A stretch of DNA of 64,000 nt from Cryptomeria japonica (taxonomy: Eukaryota > Streptophyta > Pinopsida > Cupressales > Cupressaceae). A program made the translations under genes and the position numbers. Positions 22,820-37,500 of this stretch are shown in pieces (positions within the stretch are counted from its first letter, which is position 1; each line of letters starts with the position of its first letter). The stretch is from NCBI RefSeq assembly GCF_030272615.1, contig NC_081410.1, positions 261,372,437 through 261,436,436 of the forward strand, in the 5' to 3' direction. A model generated the notes under the pieces. That model was not told the origin of the DNA. It made no database searches and saw nothing but the letters and a program-made list of their open reading frames with translations.

Positions 22820-24981
22820 TGTAATGCCCCGCCAGGAAACCCCGAAGGGATAAAGCTAAAACACAAGAATAGAGTGCATGTTTTTTTTTTAAAGTTAAAA
22901 CAAAATAATGATACATTGAATTATCATTAAGTTCAGATTACACAATGGAAGAATTAACTAACACCTAAAGAGTTTCCCAATGTGATTACTTGATTCAACA
23001 CTTAACTCACGCTAATAAATCCAATTAAGTTCATTAACTCAATGACATGATAATATTTTAATCAAAGGATAAAATTTGTTTGGTAGGTTAAAAATATAGA
23101 TAATATGATTAAGTTCATCCATTACAATTTGACCATACATTTAGTTCAAACTTACAATAAAACATATGTCATGCATCTAATTTCCTTACATACTTTAATT
23201 GCATTAACAACTAATGACTACATTGCATTATTCAAATCTACATTCTTCATGATCCAAATTACTGTATTTAATAAGATAACTGGAACATGCATTTAAGATT
23301 AACATCATCTAATCCATATTATACATTTTAACCATAATTCCATCCATACATGTTAAATAGAAAAGAAAACAGACGAACACAAACACTACATACCACCAAA
23401 TTGATATCGGAGTTCACCCCTAGTGGGCTACATCTCCGGGTCTCCTCAACTGCAAGACCCCTTTAATAAATAATAGAGTGAAGGATACATAAGGTTCACA
23501 TCTTTTACATCCTTCCATCAAGGCATACATAAACCAATCATACATATGACCATATCAGTCCAATAGATACATGAATGATCCCAAAGAAAGGAAAAGGATC
23601 CATCTTAACATTATATGAAGCAAATCTAAAAGACAACTGGAGCACCCGTGAAACTAAATCCTCGCAACCCATCATAAGAAACCCATGGTCTAACATGAAT
23701 ATCAAGTTCTCACAAGGGAATAAACAGTAAGATATGACTCCACAACAATGATCCTATCAAAGACAACACAAACTGCACACTGGCAAACATAAGGGACAAG
23801 TGTCATCACATAACTTGGTATGGTTACCATGGCAGGCCTCCATAGGTTCCGTCACCATCTACTGGGTTACCCTGGCAACCTATCCCAAACCTCCTACCCA
23901 TCCAGGTCCCATGCAGACCCAACACATCCTTTTGTGAAGATAAGGTTGATGGTTTGCCATTTCAGGCCTTCTCATTGCATGTCGAGTCTGTACTAGCACT
24001 CATCCCATGCGTGAGGCACAATTATCTTACTTAATTTTTTCATTAACTAAACTCTCTAATATGCTATTAGGTTATCAATTATTTAGACACACCTTTGATG
24101 GGTTACCCTCCAACCACTTTGGGCACGACCCCCACTCGAAAGCCAATTTCCCATATGACACTAGACCATAATCAAATGAACTCCTAGACCAAGGAATACA
24201 CTAGGAAAAGATTACGGAGTTCAATATGGTAGGAACACCTTCTTGGCTGAACAAGTCTTCATACAAGGTGCACTGATTGACTGTACTCTAACTAGAGACA
24301 TGACTAGCTATGGTCAACCACATACCAACATTTCAACACTCGCATAAAGGACATGGCCAGATACAAAACCATCACAAGAAAACAGTCAAAACTTGAGATC
24401 AAGGACATAAGCAGGTACCCAAATCAACATACGACAATATCTAACAATCACAATCAAGGACATGCCATTTCTTAATCAAATGCGAATACATAAACTAAAC
24501 ATGCATAGGCATAAATCGAAAATGATAATCTTCCTCCATATTGTTAAACACTACAATTGATCCAGTTTTCTAATAGATCTAATTTGATTGCGATTTGTCT
24601 ACCTTGTCTAGGTACATGTTGCTCATGGTTTACTAACTCACTAAAATTCATTTTGCATCATAACATTAATATAAATACTTCCTCATGAGTTTTCAAACCA
24701 AAATCACATTAAAATAATTATAATCTATGCAGAACACACAATGATATAAAAATTAATTATTCATTAATCAACTAAAAATATGATATTCATTTTTTAAAAT
24801 AAAAGATCATTCCATACTGGTTTGAAAACAATTTCTCAAATCTTATCTTTTCCAGAACCAAGTTACACTTTTCAGATTAAGGAAATATACATTTAAAGAA
24901 ACTAAAATAGAAAATCTTTTCTGAATTTAACAAAATAATTCCTTGCGTATATTTCAAATATACAAAACTAAAATATCAATT

Positions 24982-24982
<1 letters not shown>

Positions 24983-25026
<44 letters not shown>

Positions 25027-25041
25027 GTATGTATATATTGA

Positions 25042-25072
<31 letters not shown>
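24983..25072. repeat. (CA)n/(TA)n compound microsatellite
   Basis: Nineteen or so CA units are followed by TA-rich dinucleotides. The other LTR of C2 and both LTRs of C1 have only a TA tract here, so the CA run arose after insertion of C2. Confidence 0.95.
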
Positions 25073-25207
25073 CAATAAATTAGAATTTGAATATCAATTA
25101 ATGTATATTTACTATTATACATTTAATTAATAATAAACTAATCATCAATTATTATTTAATAACTTGAATTAAATAATAATTAAAAACTTTATTTAAAATA
25201 TAAATAT

Positions 25208-25248
<41 letters not shown>

Positions 25249-25330
25249 TAACAACAAAAAAAATACAAAAAAAACAAGGGCAATGGGGTAACCATGTGGG
25301 CCCCCTCCCTTTTCCCAAGGGACCCCTTGG

Positions 25331-25441
25331 CAGCAGTCATTACCATTGGTAGCGATGCTACCAAATGGTAGCAGACTGCTACCTTTGGTAGCAGATCGCT
25401 ACTAAATGGCAGCAACCACTACCTTTGATAGCCCTGCTACC
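25331..25441. repeat. Palindrome cassette, C2 3' LTR
   Basis: Alternating GCTACC-type and GGTAGC-type hexamers, partly decayed compared with the C1 copy. One flanking CACGTG is kept at about 25445-25450 and others have become CATGTG. Confidence 0.8.
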
Positions 25442-27051
25442 TCCCCACGTGGTGGGGTTTTCTTGCCATGTGGGGGTTTTTAAGTTTATTATATATATAT
25501 ATATATATATATTTATTTATTTAAAGAATTTCTTTAAAACAACAAAACCCCAATATAACATAGCCATAGACTGAACCCAAAACCATTTCCAGAATACTCA
25601 TGGTATTCAAAATATTTACAAATTTGTTGAATAACCTCCCAAAATGGGCAAATTTTTCCAACCAAACACCATATTTGGCAAAATAAGATTGATTTACACA
25701 TATTTATTCAACCAATCTACCAAACCCCAAACTAATTTCCAAATAAAAACTTAATTTTGAAAAAATTCAATGGAGTGTTAATAAAGCTTTATCAAGAACA
25801 ACCAACCCCGATCTTTGGTTTTAAAAACAATTTGAGCAACCAAAATCTAATCTGGAGGTTGGGAAAGAAGGCAAGGAGGGTTTGAATTTGAGATTAAACT
25901 ACAACTCTTCCATTTTCCACAAAATATAAGAGATTATCAACAACACAACCAGATTTCTTCCAAAAACCAAACAATCTCTGAAAAACAAAGAAACCTTGAA
26001 GAGATAAACAAGAATCCTACCTCATTTAGCAATCCTAGGAAAGATTTTATGAAGAGCCCAACCTGCAAGCTCAAGAAATTCCTCCTTCCCCAAATGCCCA
26101 AAAAATTCATTCCAAAAATAATTATCCCAAAATAATCCTGCCAAAAATAATCCTCTCAAAAATAGTTTCCAAACCTAGCTTAAATGGAAAATGTTTGACC
26201 AAAATTTCATTTTTTTTTTGGATTTAAAATATTTTCTTTCAAATAAAATGAAAAATCATTCTTTTTTTTTAAACAATTCAAATATGCAACAACTTGCTTT
26301 TCTTTTAAAATTTGATTTTCTCAATTAATTGAAACTAACATTTTTATTTCCAAAATGCCAAGGAGGGTAAAATATTTCTATTTTTGAATAAAATTTAATC
26401 TTTCCTTTCAAAATGCATAAACTGAATAAATTCATCATTTAAAATAACCATTTAATCAAACTTTCTACAAACATGAATAGAGCAATTTTAATTAATGATT
26501 AATCGCACAAAGGGGTCCTATTAAATTTAGTCCCTTAATTTACTAATGTGTAAAAGAACACATTTAATCAAATTAAATACTTAGGATTAAATACTCAATT
26601 TTACCACGTGCAAAACATGCAACCCAAGAAATCCAACCAGATACACGACCCACATACCCAACCAAAAGGGAAATTGACGGATGACTGACGACACTTGAGC
26701 ACGACTAGGGTAAAATGAGGGTCTTACGACCACCTAATCCAATTTCTAAGGACCAAAGAGGTACACTCAAACCTGTGAATCCAAGTGGAGACAAACCTCG
26801 TAGCTATGTGGCACTATACCTACAATCTCCTACAACCATGAACCACACATGCATACATATATATTTAATGAAAGTGTTAGCCCGAGATTAATAACACGAA
26901 TTAGGGGAACAAATAAACTTACATAAGAATTGATGCAAAAACACATTTACAAGTATGCACAGTAATCAAATATCTGACTATAACATTACATCATGGTAAA
27001 TCAACCAAGAACAAACCGTTTTAAAAATCTGATTAGGGCAGGGGTACTACA

Positions 27052-27619
27052 TCCTCCCCACTAGGTCTCGACTTACTCTTGGAAGTCGTAAGGCTAGATG
27101 GAAAACATGCAGCACGCAATAGCCCTGAAACTCATTTAACAAATATTAAATTGCACATATGAATCTTTTCACAAATAATTGAAACATTATTGCTAAATCC
27201 TCTATGAATGCCATTATACATTGGCAAGATACATCTAAATCCATACATTTCTTAAAATATTATAGGAACCATCTACAATCATAGCAGAGAAACAAGAATT
27301 TCTTCCTTTCATCACACCATATTAATGCATTAATAGAGGTAAACTACTATTACCATAGTTGTCTATTAAATATGACAAGAAAAACATGCCATCATGATCA
27401 ATTTCCTTTACCAATCCATCCTCTTCATAAAAATTTATCGCATAGAACTAGCTTCAAAATTTCAAATTCTACAACCAAGTTAACTTTCATGAAAAAAAAG
27501 CAACATATATAACTCAATTGTTAACACTTTCCAGGCATATACAAACCTTTCCAATGACTATGTCCCATAACATAGTGACAAGATAACACATTTCACTCCA
27601 TGATTACACATAATAACCA
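27052..27619 (-). mobile_element. Element C2, internal region, PPT side
   Basis: Begins with a polypurine tract on the minus strand (27052-27066) and runs parallel to 21237-21797 of C1. It is interrupted by solo LTR D at 27620. No reading frame of note. Confidence 0.85.
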
Positions 27620-30600
27620 TGTAGTACCCCTCCTTGATCAACCTCTTTTGTATGTTTTGATTTACTTCAGCGACTGTTCAGTAGAACATTATTGTTTATT
27701 GATTCAAATTATATGCGATGTTATTTCATGCTTTATCTGGATGTATGGTGTATGCTTTTATGCAATATCTCAGTGCTTATGTTTGATATTATGGATCATC
27801 ATCATGGATTGACACTTTTACCTTATATTGTGATGCGTTATTTATATGTTGTGTGTTTGCAAGTGTATTGGGATGCAAGGGGATGATTTTCCTTCACTCA
27901 CTCCAGTGAGATAGGGAACATCACGATTCTCCTTCATCGGTGTGTGTGTCGTGTCTGTATATATATATTTGTCTATATGCATGTGTGGTTCTTTGGTGCA
28001 GGACATTGCATGTACAAGTACTGAGTAGGTACGGTATATCGACTCCACCTGGTTTCACAGGTCTGAGCGTGCCTTATATATCCGATGGGAGTGGAGGAGA
28101 TAGTTGTTGTACCCTAACTTGACCCACAGTTACACTCGTGTGAGTGGTGTCAATCGGTTGTCTTTCCCGTTTGGCTGGTATGCGATTCATAGTGCTTTGG
28201 TTTGGTCATTTGTGAGTCATCATTTGATTATTCTTTGTTGTGCGTGCTTCCATTTATTTAAATGGTTATTTAATTAAATGGATGATGCTATCTCATGTTG
28301 GCATAATTAGTCAATTATTATGCTCTATGATTATTGATTTAATTTAATTAATGATTTTCTAGATTAAATGGTTAAATGGCTTATTTCATTATGTAAAGTG
28401 CATAAATATATTTTGTGGAAGGAAATAAATAATTGCCTAGCCATTTAAAATATTTATACTTATGTTGAAAGAGAGTACTTGGGAAAATATAAAATAAAAT
28501 AAAAAGCTTTTCTCTTTACCTTTCCATTTAACTTTTTTATTTTAAATTGTTGGAAAAGAATTGTGTTTTGGAAAAAGGTAAATCTGATTGTTTTTACTTT
28601 TAAAAAAAATATTTAAATCTGATTGGCTGGGAAACTTTTAACCTAGAAAAATTTAGGTTAAAACAGAATTTTCATTCTATTCCTAAAACTCACGGGAAGG
28701 AGAGGAGGAGAATTTTTGAAGAGAAATTCTGGAAAACTTCTTGGAGGAGTTGGAAATTCGACCTGGTTTGCAAGACTGGAAATTCTTCATCTCTTTGTTT
28801 GCTATTGCTTCAAGGTTGGAGGTTCTCTTGTTGTTTTGAAATTGGATATTTGAATATTTCAGTTTCTTCCTGTGTGTTTAAAAATGCAAATCTGTCTGTA
28901 GATTCTTGTGGAATATTTGGATTGGAAGAAGGGATGCCTTTTATTGTTGGTTTGTGAAATTTGCATCATATGTTTGCATTTAGGAAAGAAATGGTTCATT
29001 TCTCTATTTGAAGTATGTTGTGTTCTTGAAAATCAACTTCTGGAAATACCTCTTCTATTTGGAAAGAATGAACTAGATTGAGCTTGTTGTGTGCTTTCTA
29101 GTATCTAGTTGCCCAAGATTTGGAGTTCTTGTGGGGTTTTATTTCACCATTTTCCTTATTGGTAAATATCCATTTGAAATTTGGATTTGGCACTGTGTAT
29201 GTGTGTTCCCGTGAAATCACCCAGAAATGAATCGTTTCTTGTGTTTAAACGATTTTGGGTGTATGGATTTTTAATGTTTTAGATGGCATGTATTTTTTTT
29301 TTATCGTGGACTTTACCATACCCTGTGGTGGTCTAGTCCCACCACGCGGGTCGGTAGTGTCTGCTACCTGCAGGTAGCAGTACTATCGGCTGGCAGTACT
29401 GCTACCGATCGGTAGTGGCTGCTACTAGCGATAGTGGTACTATCGGTTGGTAGCAATGCTACCGGTTGGTAGCAATGCTACCGGTCGGTAGCGGCTGCTA
29501 CCGGTGGTAGCAGCAATACCGGTCGGTAGGGCTATTACCAGTGGTAGCAGCACTACCGATAGGTAGTGTCTGTTGCCCTAGCAACAACACTACTGCAAGT
29601 TGGCCTTGGCCACCGCTTGACCTTGTACCCTTACCGGTACAAACTGGTTAGTGCAATAAAGATAATTTTTATAAAATCAAATGTATTTTTAAAAAGGATT
29701 TTGTGTTGAATGAAAAAAGTGATTTTCATGTGATTTTTATTATGTGGTTAATAAATTTATTAATGGAAATCAAGGCATGAATGGAGAATTCAAATTGATT
29801 GGATATATTCTGGAAATGGATTAATGCCTGTTTGGAATTCATGTTTAATTTGGTTGAATGTTTAATGTGGAATTTCATTCCTGATGGAATATTGATTTGG
29901 AAATTGATTAGATGTGACTATTGGAAAAGAGTGTTTTATTTAATTCTCAATCAATGATGTTGCAAGTGCTTATGATGCTGATTTTCTCAAAGATTGTCTG
30001 AGTGCGGACTTAGTGAATTAGTTGTCCTTGCAAGTGTATAATGTGTTATTTCTGGTCTGTGGTTCAGTCGTCCTGTGGTGGGTATTTGTTACCTTTGACT
30101 AAGGGATATATGTTGGCTTTGTTGTCATAACCATGTAGTGTCTTCGCCTTATGGTTAGCCAAGTGTCAGTATGTCCTTGTTTGACCACTTGTTTCTGATA
30201 GTGGTGTTATGGCTGTCTGTTTCACCATAGGGTCCTCGGGGAGTGACCTTGTCTGTTTAGTGTCCTTTGAGAGAGTGGCTTTCGAGCAGGTTACTCTTGC
30301 AAAAGTCAGATAATAAGTGATAATCTAATTAATTGATTAGGTGGGTAGTACTCAAAAATTAATAAAGATAATTGTACCTCGCGCCTGGGTGAGTGCTTGT
30401 ACTGAGGCTCATCATTTTGTGAGAAGGCCTGGATTGGCAAACTGACCACCTTGTCTTCACAAAAGGCTGGAAGGGTCCGCATGAGACTTAGTTGGAGCTA
30501 GAGGTTTGAGAGAGGTTACCAAGATAGAGAGTCGGGAACTAGGAGAGCCTACTAAGGTAACCATCAAGCTATGCGATGACACCTTCTCATTTGGTTCACT

Positions 30601-31335
30601 TGTGTGGTTGTGATGTTGAGTCACTTGGATTTTGTGGAGTCATATTGCGCTGTCATGGAGTCATATTGTTTTGTCGACCATGTCATGCTTATTCTTGTTT
30701 GAGGGTCCTCAACTATCTCCTAGCATGGTGGGGTAATTCCATTTTGGGAATTACATGGTCGGGTGGTAGTACCACTTCCCATCAGATGTTCGAATTTGTA
30801 CCTTCATGCGAGGATTGGCTTCGTAGGTGTTCCTGTGGTTCGTGGCTCATGCTTCATCTCATGTTTGGAGATTATTGTTATTTGGAGACCTATGTGGTCA
30901 TTGTAACATTGGTCTTATGTAACCTTGTATTTGGTTGAGATGTATCTTTATATGTATATTGAGCAGCTATGTATGGAAGAGAAATGTAATCCTATGTTGG
31001 GATGTTTTTATCAGTTTCCTTTATGATATGTGTACATGCTTATTGAAGTGAAATTATATTGTATCCTTTCAATCTTTCTATGGTGTAATCTGATATTGCA
31101 TATGGCTTCTTGTGATCTTTGAGTTAATGATGAATATGTGGATTAATGGTAATTATGGAATTTATCTTTAAAGTTAATTCTTTGTTGGTAACCCTTAAGG
31201 AATTCTGGTGTATGTCTTTCGCTTGTGTTATTGTGCATGTTGTGTAAATGCACTTATTATGATTATAGTTAAAAAAAAAAATTGTTTCACCCTTGTTTGT
31301 GGGTTTTCCTTCGAGGTTCCTGGTGGGGCATTATA
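27620..31335 (+). mobile_element. Solo LTR D (3716 bp)
   Basis: It starts TGTAGTACCCC and ends GGGGCATTATA (the family ends in TACA, so the last C has become T). A perfect duplication AACCA (27615-27619 and 31336-31340) flanks it, and the C2 interior is continuous once D and one AACCA are removed, as comparison with C1 around 21797 shows. There is no primer site, interior or second LTR, so it is a solo LTR left by recombination between two LTRs. Its sequence is the most diverged of the C family. It has the richest palindrome cassette (29351-29594). The open frame at 30576-30938 has no recognisable relatives. Confidence 0.9.
29351..29594. repeat. Palindrome cassette of solo LTR D
   Basis: About 240 bp of alternating GGTAGC and GCTACC words, often arranged as a GCTACCGGTTGGTAGCAAT-like unit of about 19 bp repeated in tandem. 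Nearly every unit is self-complementary, so the strand can fold into many alternative hairpins. Confidence 0.9.
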
Positions 31336-34300
31336 AACCATCCACATAACTAGAATGAACAACTTGAAAGGCCACATGTGAGCATGTCTAATGCTCAGTC
31401 ATAGATAACATGCACGATCAACATCTCTATGCCTAATCTCAGAACAAAATAACATGATCATAAATATCCAACATCTCACTCAAAGGCTTGATGGTGCTAG
31501 GGAACACCATAGCGGTGCTACCTTCCATATAAGACCCTCATGAACATCCCTTGTTGCGTAATGTGTTTAGACTCCAAGAGATAGTCACCACACATAGGTA
31601 GGTAGTGGATCCTAGTTGTATCACAACCTCACATACCCCCATCCTCAAGGTTCCCTACATCTACTTCCTCATATACACTCAACCAAGACCGTCTCATATG
31701 TCCTTGGAGAGGAATTCACATTTCAACACAAGACCAACATACGAAAACAATAATGATAAACCAGTTTAGCCACCAAAATATAGATGAATGAAGATAATAA
31801 ATCATCAATTCCAATAGTAAGGCAAGAAAATTCCAGAATTTGCAACACCAAATCAAGTAAGCAAAAGATCGCAAGATCGTGGCTAAACCTTCAAAGTCAA
31901 AATAGAATAAATTGCTGGTCCACAAAGAAATAAATAAGAATATCATAATTTCACATAACATCACTATGTGACTAGAATCTAGCCACCAACGAGGAAGGAG
32001 GGAACAATCGTCTAGCTATCGCAGTAGCTCATCATGTGGTGAGGCCTAGTCACACATCCACACTACATGGCAGTGTGCATGTCGACATCACCCCGCATCA
32101 CGTCATCATGCGGCATGGAAATACTCCAAGCAGAGAAGGCACACAATGGATGTATCCTGCATGGTAGTGTACCTCATGGAAAAAGGCACGCACAGGTCAC
32201 ATCCCGCATAGCGACGTACCTCTCAGGATACTCATTGTAAGCCAACTGTACACATGGCTAAGATCCACCCACATGTCTACCAACTCCTACTAACTGCCAG
32301 CTCATGTGGAAATAACATACCTTTCATGAAGACAAGGTAAAAAGATCCTTCAAGATACACCATCACTATGCTCAAGAACTACCATCAATATGCTCAAATG
32401 AAAGAGAGGAATAGGCTAGCACACATAAACCTTAAAAATTGGTTCATCAAAAGGGAAATTATTGAGTACGCCTTTAATATAATTTCATTATATAACTATT
32501 TTTTCCTCGAAATAGAGAAGCTAAAGTCGCTTCACACCGACATTACTTGTACACCGATCCATAGTATTCAAGGAATGGTGACTTCTAATACATCCCCTTA
32601 ACATACTAAATTACCAACAACTCGAGGTTTGGTACTCAGTAGGGTAACAAATAAGCAACATCACATAAATAGTATGGTTTCCCATACTCATAAGTAAACA
32701 TATCCTCAATGGTTGATTACTTCACCATCCCATGGGCACTTAAAGAAAGCACAAGTTTCTTTACAATACACAACGAAATCAACAGTACTAGTTTATACAC
32801 ATTTACGGGGAATACTTTTCAATAACACTATCATCTACTCAAGGAAGGTCTTAATTATGCTTCCCACATGAATAACTGAATAAAATTTATTCTAGATACA
32901 AGTACTGAAATCCTTTAGAATTCAAAATTACATAAGTAACTTCATTCCTATATCTTTCACTAATACCACTAAGCATTAATATTCACATTACTAACCATGC
33001 AAATTTTCTTTCTGAAGCTTAAGACTTCCATCTTTCAATATGAAGCCAAAATGCAAAAATACAATTTCATATGCTTTATATGCATTATATTTAAATCAAT
33101 GCACCTTTTAGTAGCATTTCTAAAAATATTATAATGTAGGTAAAGAGAACTGGAAAGAGAGTTTGATAGCTAATCCATTTCTTACATATGCACAAAATAA
33201 ACAAGAACATACAACCATGCTTAAATTTCTCACTATATATGCCTATCATCTTAATTGTACAATTTTCCTTTCACTACCATTTTAGAATAATGCCAATTAA
33301 CCTACATGACATTTCCAAATATTATGGTTGCAACAGAATGTCCTAATTTTCTAAACAACAAAAATCAAGACATACAATCTTTCGTTCATGCAAAACCTCT
33401 TGCGAACACTCACTACTCTTAATTAATATGAAATATATCATAATCTACAACCTTTCATTGAAAAATCAAAGTACGATAAGGAGGTAAACGAGGAACTATC
33501 AACTAAATAATACATATTAATGCAGGCACATCAAACAAGCTTTTCTTTTGCACTTTCTATTCATACTAAGTCAATTAAATATATCTAAAAGCAAGTTCAA
33601 TGTAGCATTGTTCAAATAGGTCCTCAATTGATTCAGTATTATGAAACACATAAAACAATCTTTTATGGAACACATCAAAACACTCTTATCCACTATAACA
33701 TGTTCCCTTTCATACATCTTGTTACAAACAAGGCAGTTTCACATATCCGCTATTTGCACATTAATGCACATTACTTAAGATAGAAATTCCATTATGTTAC
33801 TCTTACAACACACATGGAGAATTCTTTAATGAAAACATACAATTTCCCCCCAATAGCATCATGATGTTTTAAACCCATAACCCTCTTATTATCTTTATCT
33901 AAATGCATAGGCAAATCATTAGGATCACACAAGGATTCAAGAAGCCACAACCTTTCTCTCACAATTAGAAAAATTACATAAGAGATAAACACACATATAA
34001 TAAACATTTTAATTTCTAGAGAGAAAGAGGAGGAAGGATGGTAACCATTCAGTTCGCTACATAATAAACATTAAACATCTACCATACAAGTCCTTCAAGT
34101 TAACAACACCAAGATAGATCATAAAATTAATATAAGCACATTTCATACTTCTAGATTCCAAACAAGCACTAACCAACCCAATGGGTTAGTCTGAAGAGTA
34201 CAAAAATCAATAAGGGAGGTTCATACAACTCTCTCTCAGAATAAGAGTAATCATAGACCAAGATATCAATAGGAAAACAAAGCACATATAATCACTCAAA

Positions 34301-34547
34301 GGCACCAACATCGGGAAGGTGAAAGCAAGGTGCAAACACACATGTTACACACAATTAAGGTTTGCTTGAAATAATACACAAAAAGAACAAAGAACGAGTC
34401 CTTAAGATCTTAAAGATCCTATGCTTCAATCACACGCATACAAAAGGAGGACAAGCATACAACATAAGTTCAATACACCTTACGCCAACTAAGGGCACAA
34501 GTGACACCAGATATCCCAATGTTTGCAACATTGGCTCTGATACCAAA
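31336..34547 (-). mobile_element. Element C2, internal region, primer-site side
   Basis: Resumes the C2 interior after D and runs to the primer site. It includes the conserved GC-richer block (about 32020-32230). The remainder is AT-rich and matches 38725-40866 of C1 and, in inverse orientation, 40867-43100 of C3. Scattered frames below 90 codons look like chance. Confidence 0.85.
34533..34545 (-). other. Primer-binding site of C2 (tRNA-Met type)
   Basis: The minus strand reads TGGTATCAGAGCC two bases inside the 5' LTR, the standard match to the 3' end of plant initiator tRNA-Met used by many Copia and Ty3/gypsy elements. It fixes the orientation of the C family. Confidence 0.88.
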
Positions 34548-37500
34548 TGTAATGCCCCGCCAAGAAATCTCAAAGGGATAAAGCTAAAACACAAGAATAG
34601 AGTGCAAATATATTTTTTTAAAATTTAAAACATAATAATGATACATTGAATTATCCGTAAGTTTAGATTACACAACGGAAGACTTAACTAACACCTAAAG
34701 AGTTTCCCAACATGATTACTTGATTCAACACTTAACTCAACTCATGCTAATAAATCCAATTAAGTTGACTAACTTAATAACATGATAATATTTTAATCAA
34801 AGGATAAAATTCGTTCGGTAGGTTAAAAATATAGATAACATGATTATGTTCATCTATTAAGGTTAAAAATATAGAGAACATGATTAAGTTCATCCATTAC
34901 AATTTGACCATACATTTTGATTAAACTTACAATAAAACATATTTCATGCATCTAATTTCCTCACATACTTTAATTGCATTAACAACTAATGAATTTTTCA
35001 TTCCATTATTCAAATCTACATTCTTCATGATCCAAATTATTGTATTTAATAAGATAACTGCAACATGCATTTAAGATTAACATCATCTAATCTAGATTAT
35101 ACATTTTAACCATAATGCCATCCATACATGCTAAATAGAAAAGAAAACAGACAAACACAAACACCACATAACACCAAATTGATATCGGAGTTCACCCCTA
35201 GTGGGCTACATCTTTGGGTCTGCTCAACTGCAAGACCCCTTTAATAAATAATAGAGTGAAGGATACATAAGGTTCACATCTTTTACATCCTGCCATCAAG
35301 GCGTACATAAACCAATAATACATATGACCATATCGGTCCAATAGATACATGAATGATCCCAAAGAAAGGAAAAGGATCCATCTTAACATGATAAGAAGCA
35401 ACTATAAAACACAACTGGAGCACCCACGAAACTAAATCCTCGCAACCCATCATAAGCAACCCATGGTCTAACATGAATATCAGGTTTTCACAAGGGCATA
35501 AACAACAAGATACGTCTCTACAACAGTGCTCCTATCAAAGACAACACAAACAACACACTAGCGAACATAAGGGACAAGTGTCATCACATAACATGGTATG
35601 GTTACCATGGCAGAACTCCATAGGTTTCGACCCCATCTACTGGGTTAACCTAGCAACCTATCCTAAACCTCTGGCCCATGCCCATGTGGACCCAACACAT
35701 CCTTTCATGAAGACAAGGTTGATCGTTTGCCATTTTAGGCCTTCTCACTACATGCCAAGTCTGTACTAGCACTCATCCCATGCGTGAGGCACAATTATCT
35801 TACTTAGTTTTTTCATTAACTAAACTCTCTAATATGCTATTAGGTTATCACTTATTTAGACACACTTTTTATGGGTTACCCTGCAACCACTTTGGGCGTG
35901 GCCCCCACTTGAAAGCCACTTTCCCATATGACACTAGACCATAATCAACGAACTCCTAGACCAAGGAATACACTAGGAAAAGATTATGGAGTTCAATATG
36001 GTAGGAACACCTTCTTGGCTGAACAAGTCTTCATACGAGGTGCACTGACTGATGGTACTCTGACTAGAGACATGACCATCTATGGTCAACTACATACCAA
36101 CATTTAAACACTCGCATAAAGGATATGATCAGATACAAAACCATTACAAGAAAAAAATCAAAACTCAAGATCAAGGACATAAGCAGGTACCCAAATCAAC
36201 ATATGAAAATATCTAACAATCACAATCATGAACTTGCGATTTCTTAATCAAACGGGAATACAAAAAACTAAACATGCATAGGCATAAATCAGAAATGACA
36301 ATCTTCCTCCATATTGTTAAACACTACAATTGATCTAGTTTTCTAATAGATCTAATTTGATTGTGATTTGTCTACCTTGTCTAGGTGCATGTCGCTCATG
36401 GTTTACTAACTCACTAAAATTCATTTTGCATCATAACATTAATATAAATATTTCCTCATGAGTCTTCAAACCAAAATCACATTAAAATAATTATAATATA
36501 TGCAGAACACACAATGATATAGAAATCAATTATTCATTAATCAATTAAAAATATGATATTCATTTTTCAAAATAAAACATCATTCCATACTAGTTCAAAA
36601 ATAATTTCTCAAATCTTATCTTTTCCAGAACCAAGTTACACTTTTCAGATTAAGGAAATATACATTTAAAGAAACTAAAATAGAAAAACATTTCCCAATT
36701 TAACAAAATAATTCCTTGCATATATTTAAAATATACAAACTAAAATATCAATTAGTATATATATATATATATATATATAAATCAATAAATTAGAATCTGG
36801 ATACCAATTAATGTATATTTACTATTATACATCTAATTAATAATAAACTAATCATCAATTATTATTTAATAACTTGAATTAAATAATAATTAAAAACTTT
36901 ATTTAAAATATAAATATTATTATATTATTATTATTTTTTAACAACAAAAAAAAATACAAGGAAAACAAGGGCAATGGGGTACCCATGTGGGCCCCCTCCC
37001 TTTTCCCAAGGGACCCCTTGGCAGCAGTTGCTACCATTGGTAGCGCTGCTACCAAATGGTAGTAGACCGCTACCTTTGGTAGTGCTGCTACCAATTGTTA
37101 GCAGACTGCTACCTTTGGTAGCCTTGCTACCACCTCATGTGGGTGGGTTTTCCTACCACGTGGGGGGGGTTTAATATATTTTTTTATTCTATATATTTTT
37201 TTTTCAAAGAATCTCTTTAAAACAAGAAAACCCCAATAAAACAGAGCCATAGACTGAGCCCAAAACCATTTCCAAAATACTCATGGTATTCAAAATATTT
37301 ACAAATTTGTTGAATAACCTCCCAGAATAGGCAAATTTTTCCAACCAAACACCATATTTGACAAAATAAGATTGATTTACACATATTTATTCAACCAATC
37401 TACCAAACCCCAAACTAATTTTCAATTAAAAACTTAATTCTGAAAACATTCAATGGAGTTTTAAAAGGGTTTTATCAAGAACAACCAACCCCAATCTTTG

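Larger units (their letters stand above)
22820..27051 (-). mobile_element. Element C2, 3' LTR (4232 bp)
   Basis: The plus strand starts TGTAATGCCCC and ends GGGGTACTACA. It aligns along its length with 34548-38724. It contains a (CA)n and (TA)n tract at 24983-25072, further TA tracts at 25210-25246 and 25488-25512, and the palindrome cassette at 25331-25441. The TATA box is at 26857-26866. No coding frame of note. Confidence 0.9.

Noticed and set aside
29351-29594. Possible CRISPR-like repeat array
   Set aside because: Units are short, self-complementary and variable with no spacers of uniform length, and the setting is a plant LTR.
30576-30938. 120-codon frame rich in Cys, Leu and Val in solo LTR D, membrane-like
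   Set aside because: The LTR is T/G-rich on this strand, which gives hydrophobic translations. No matching frame is kept in the other LTRs.
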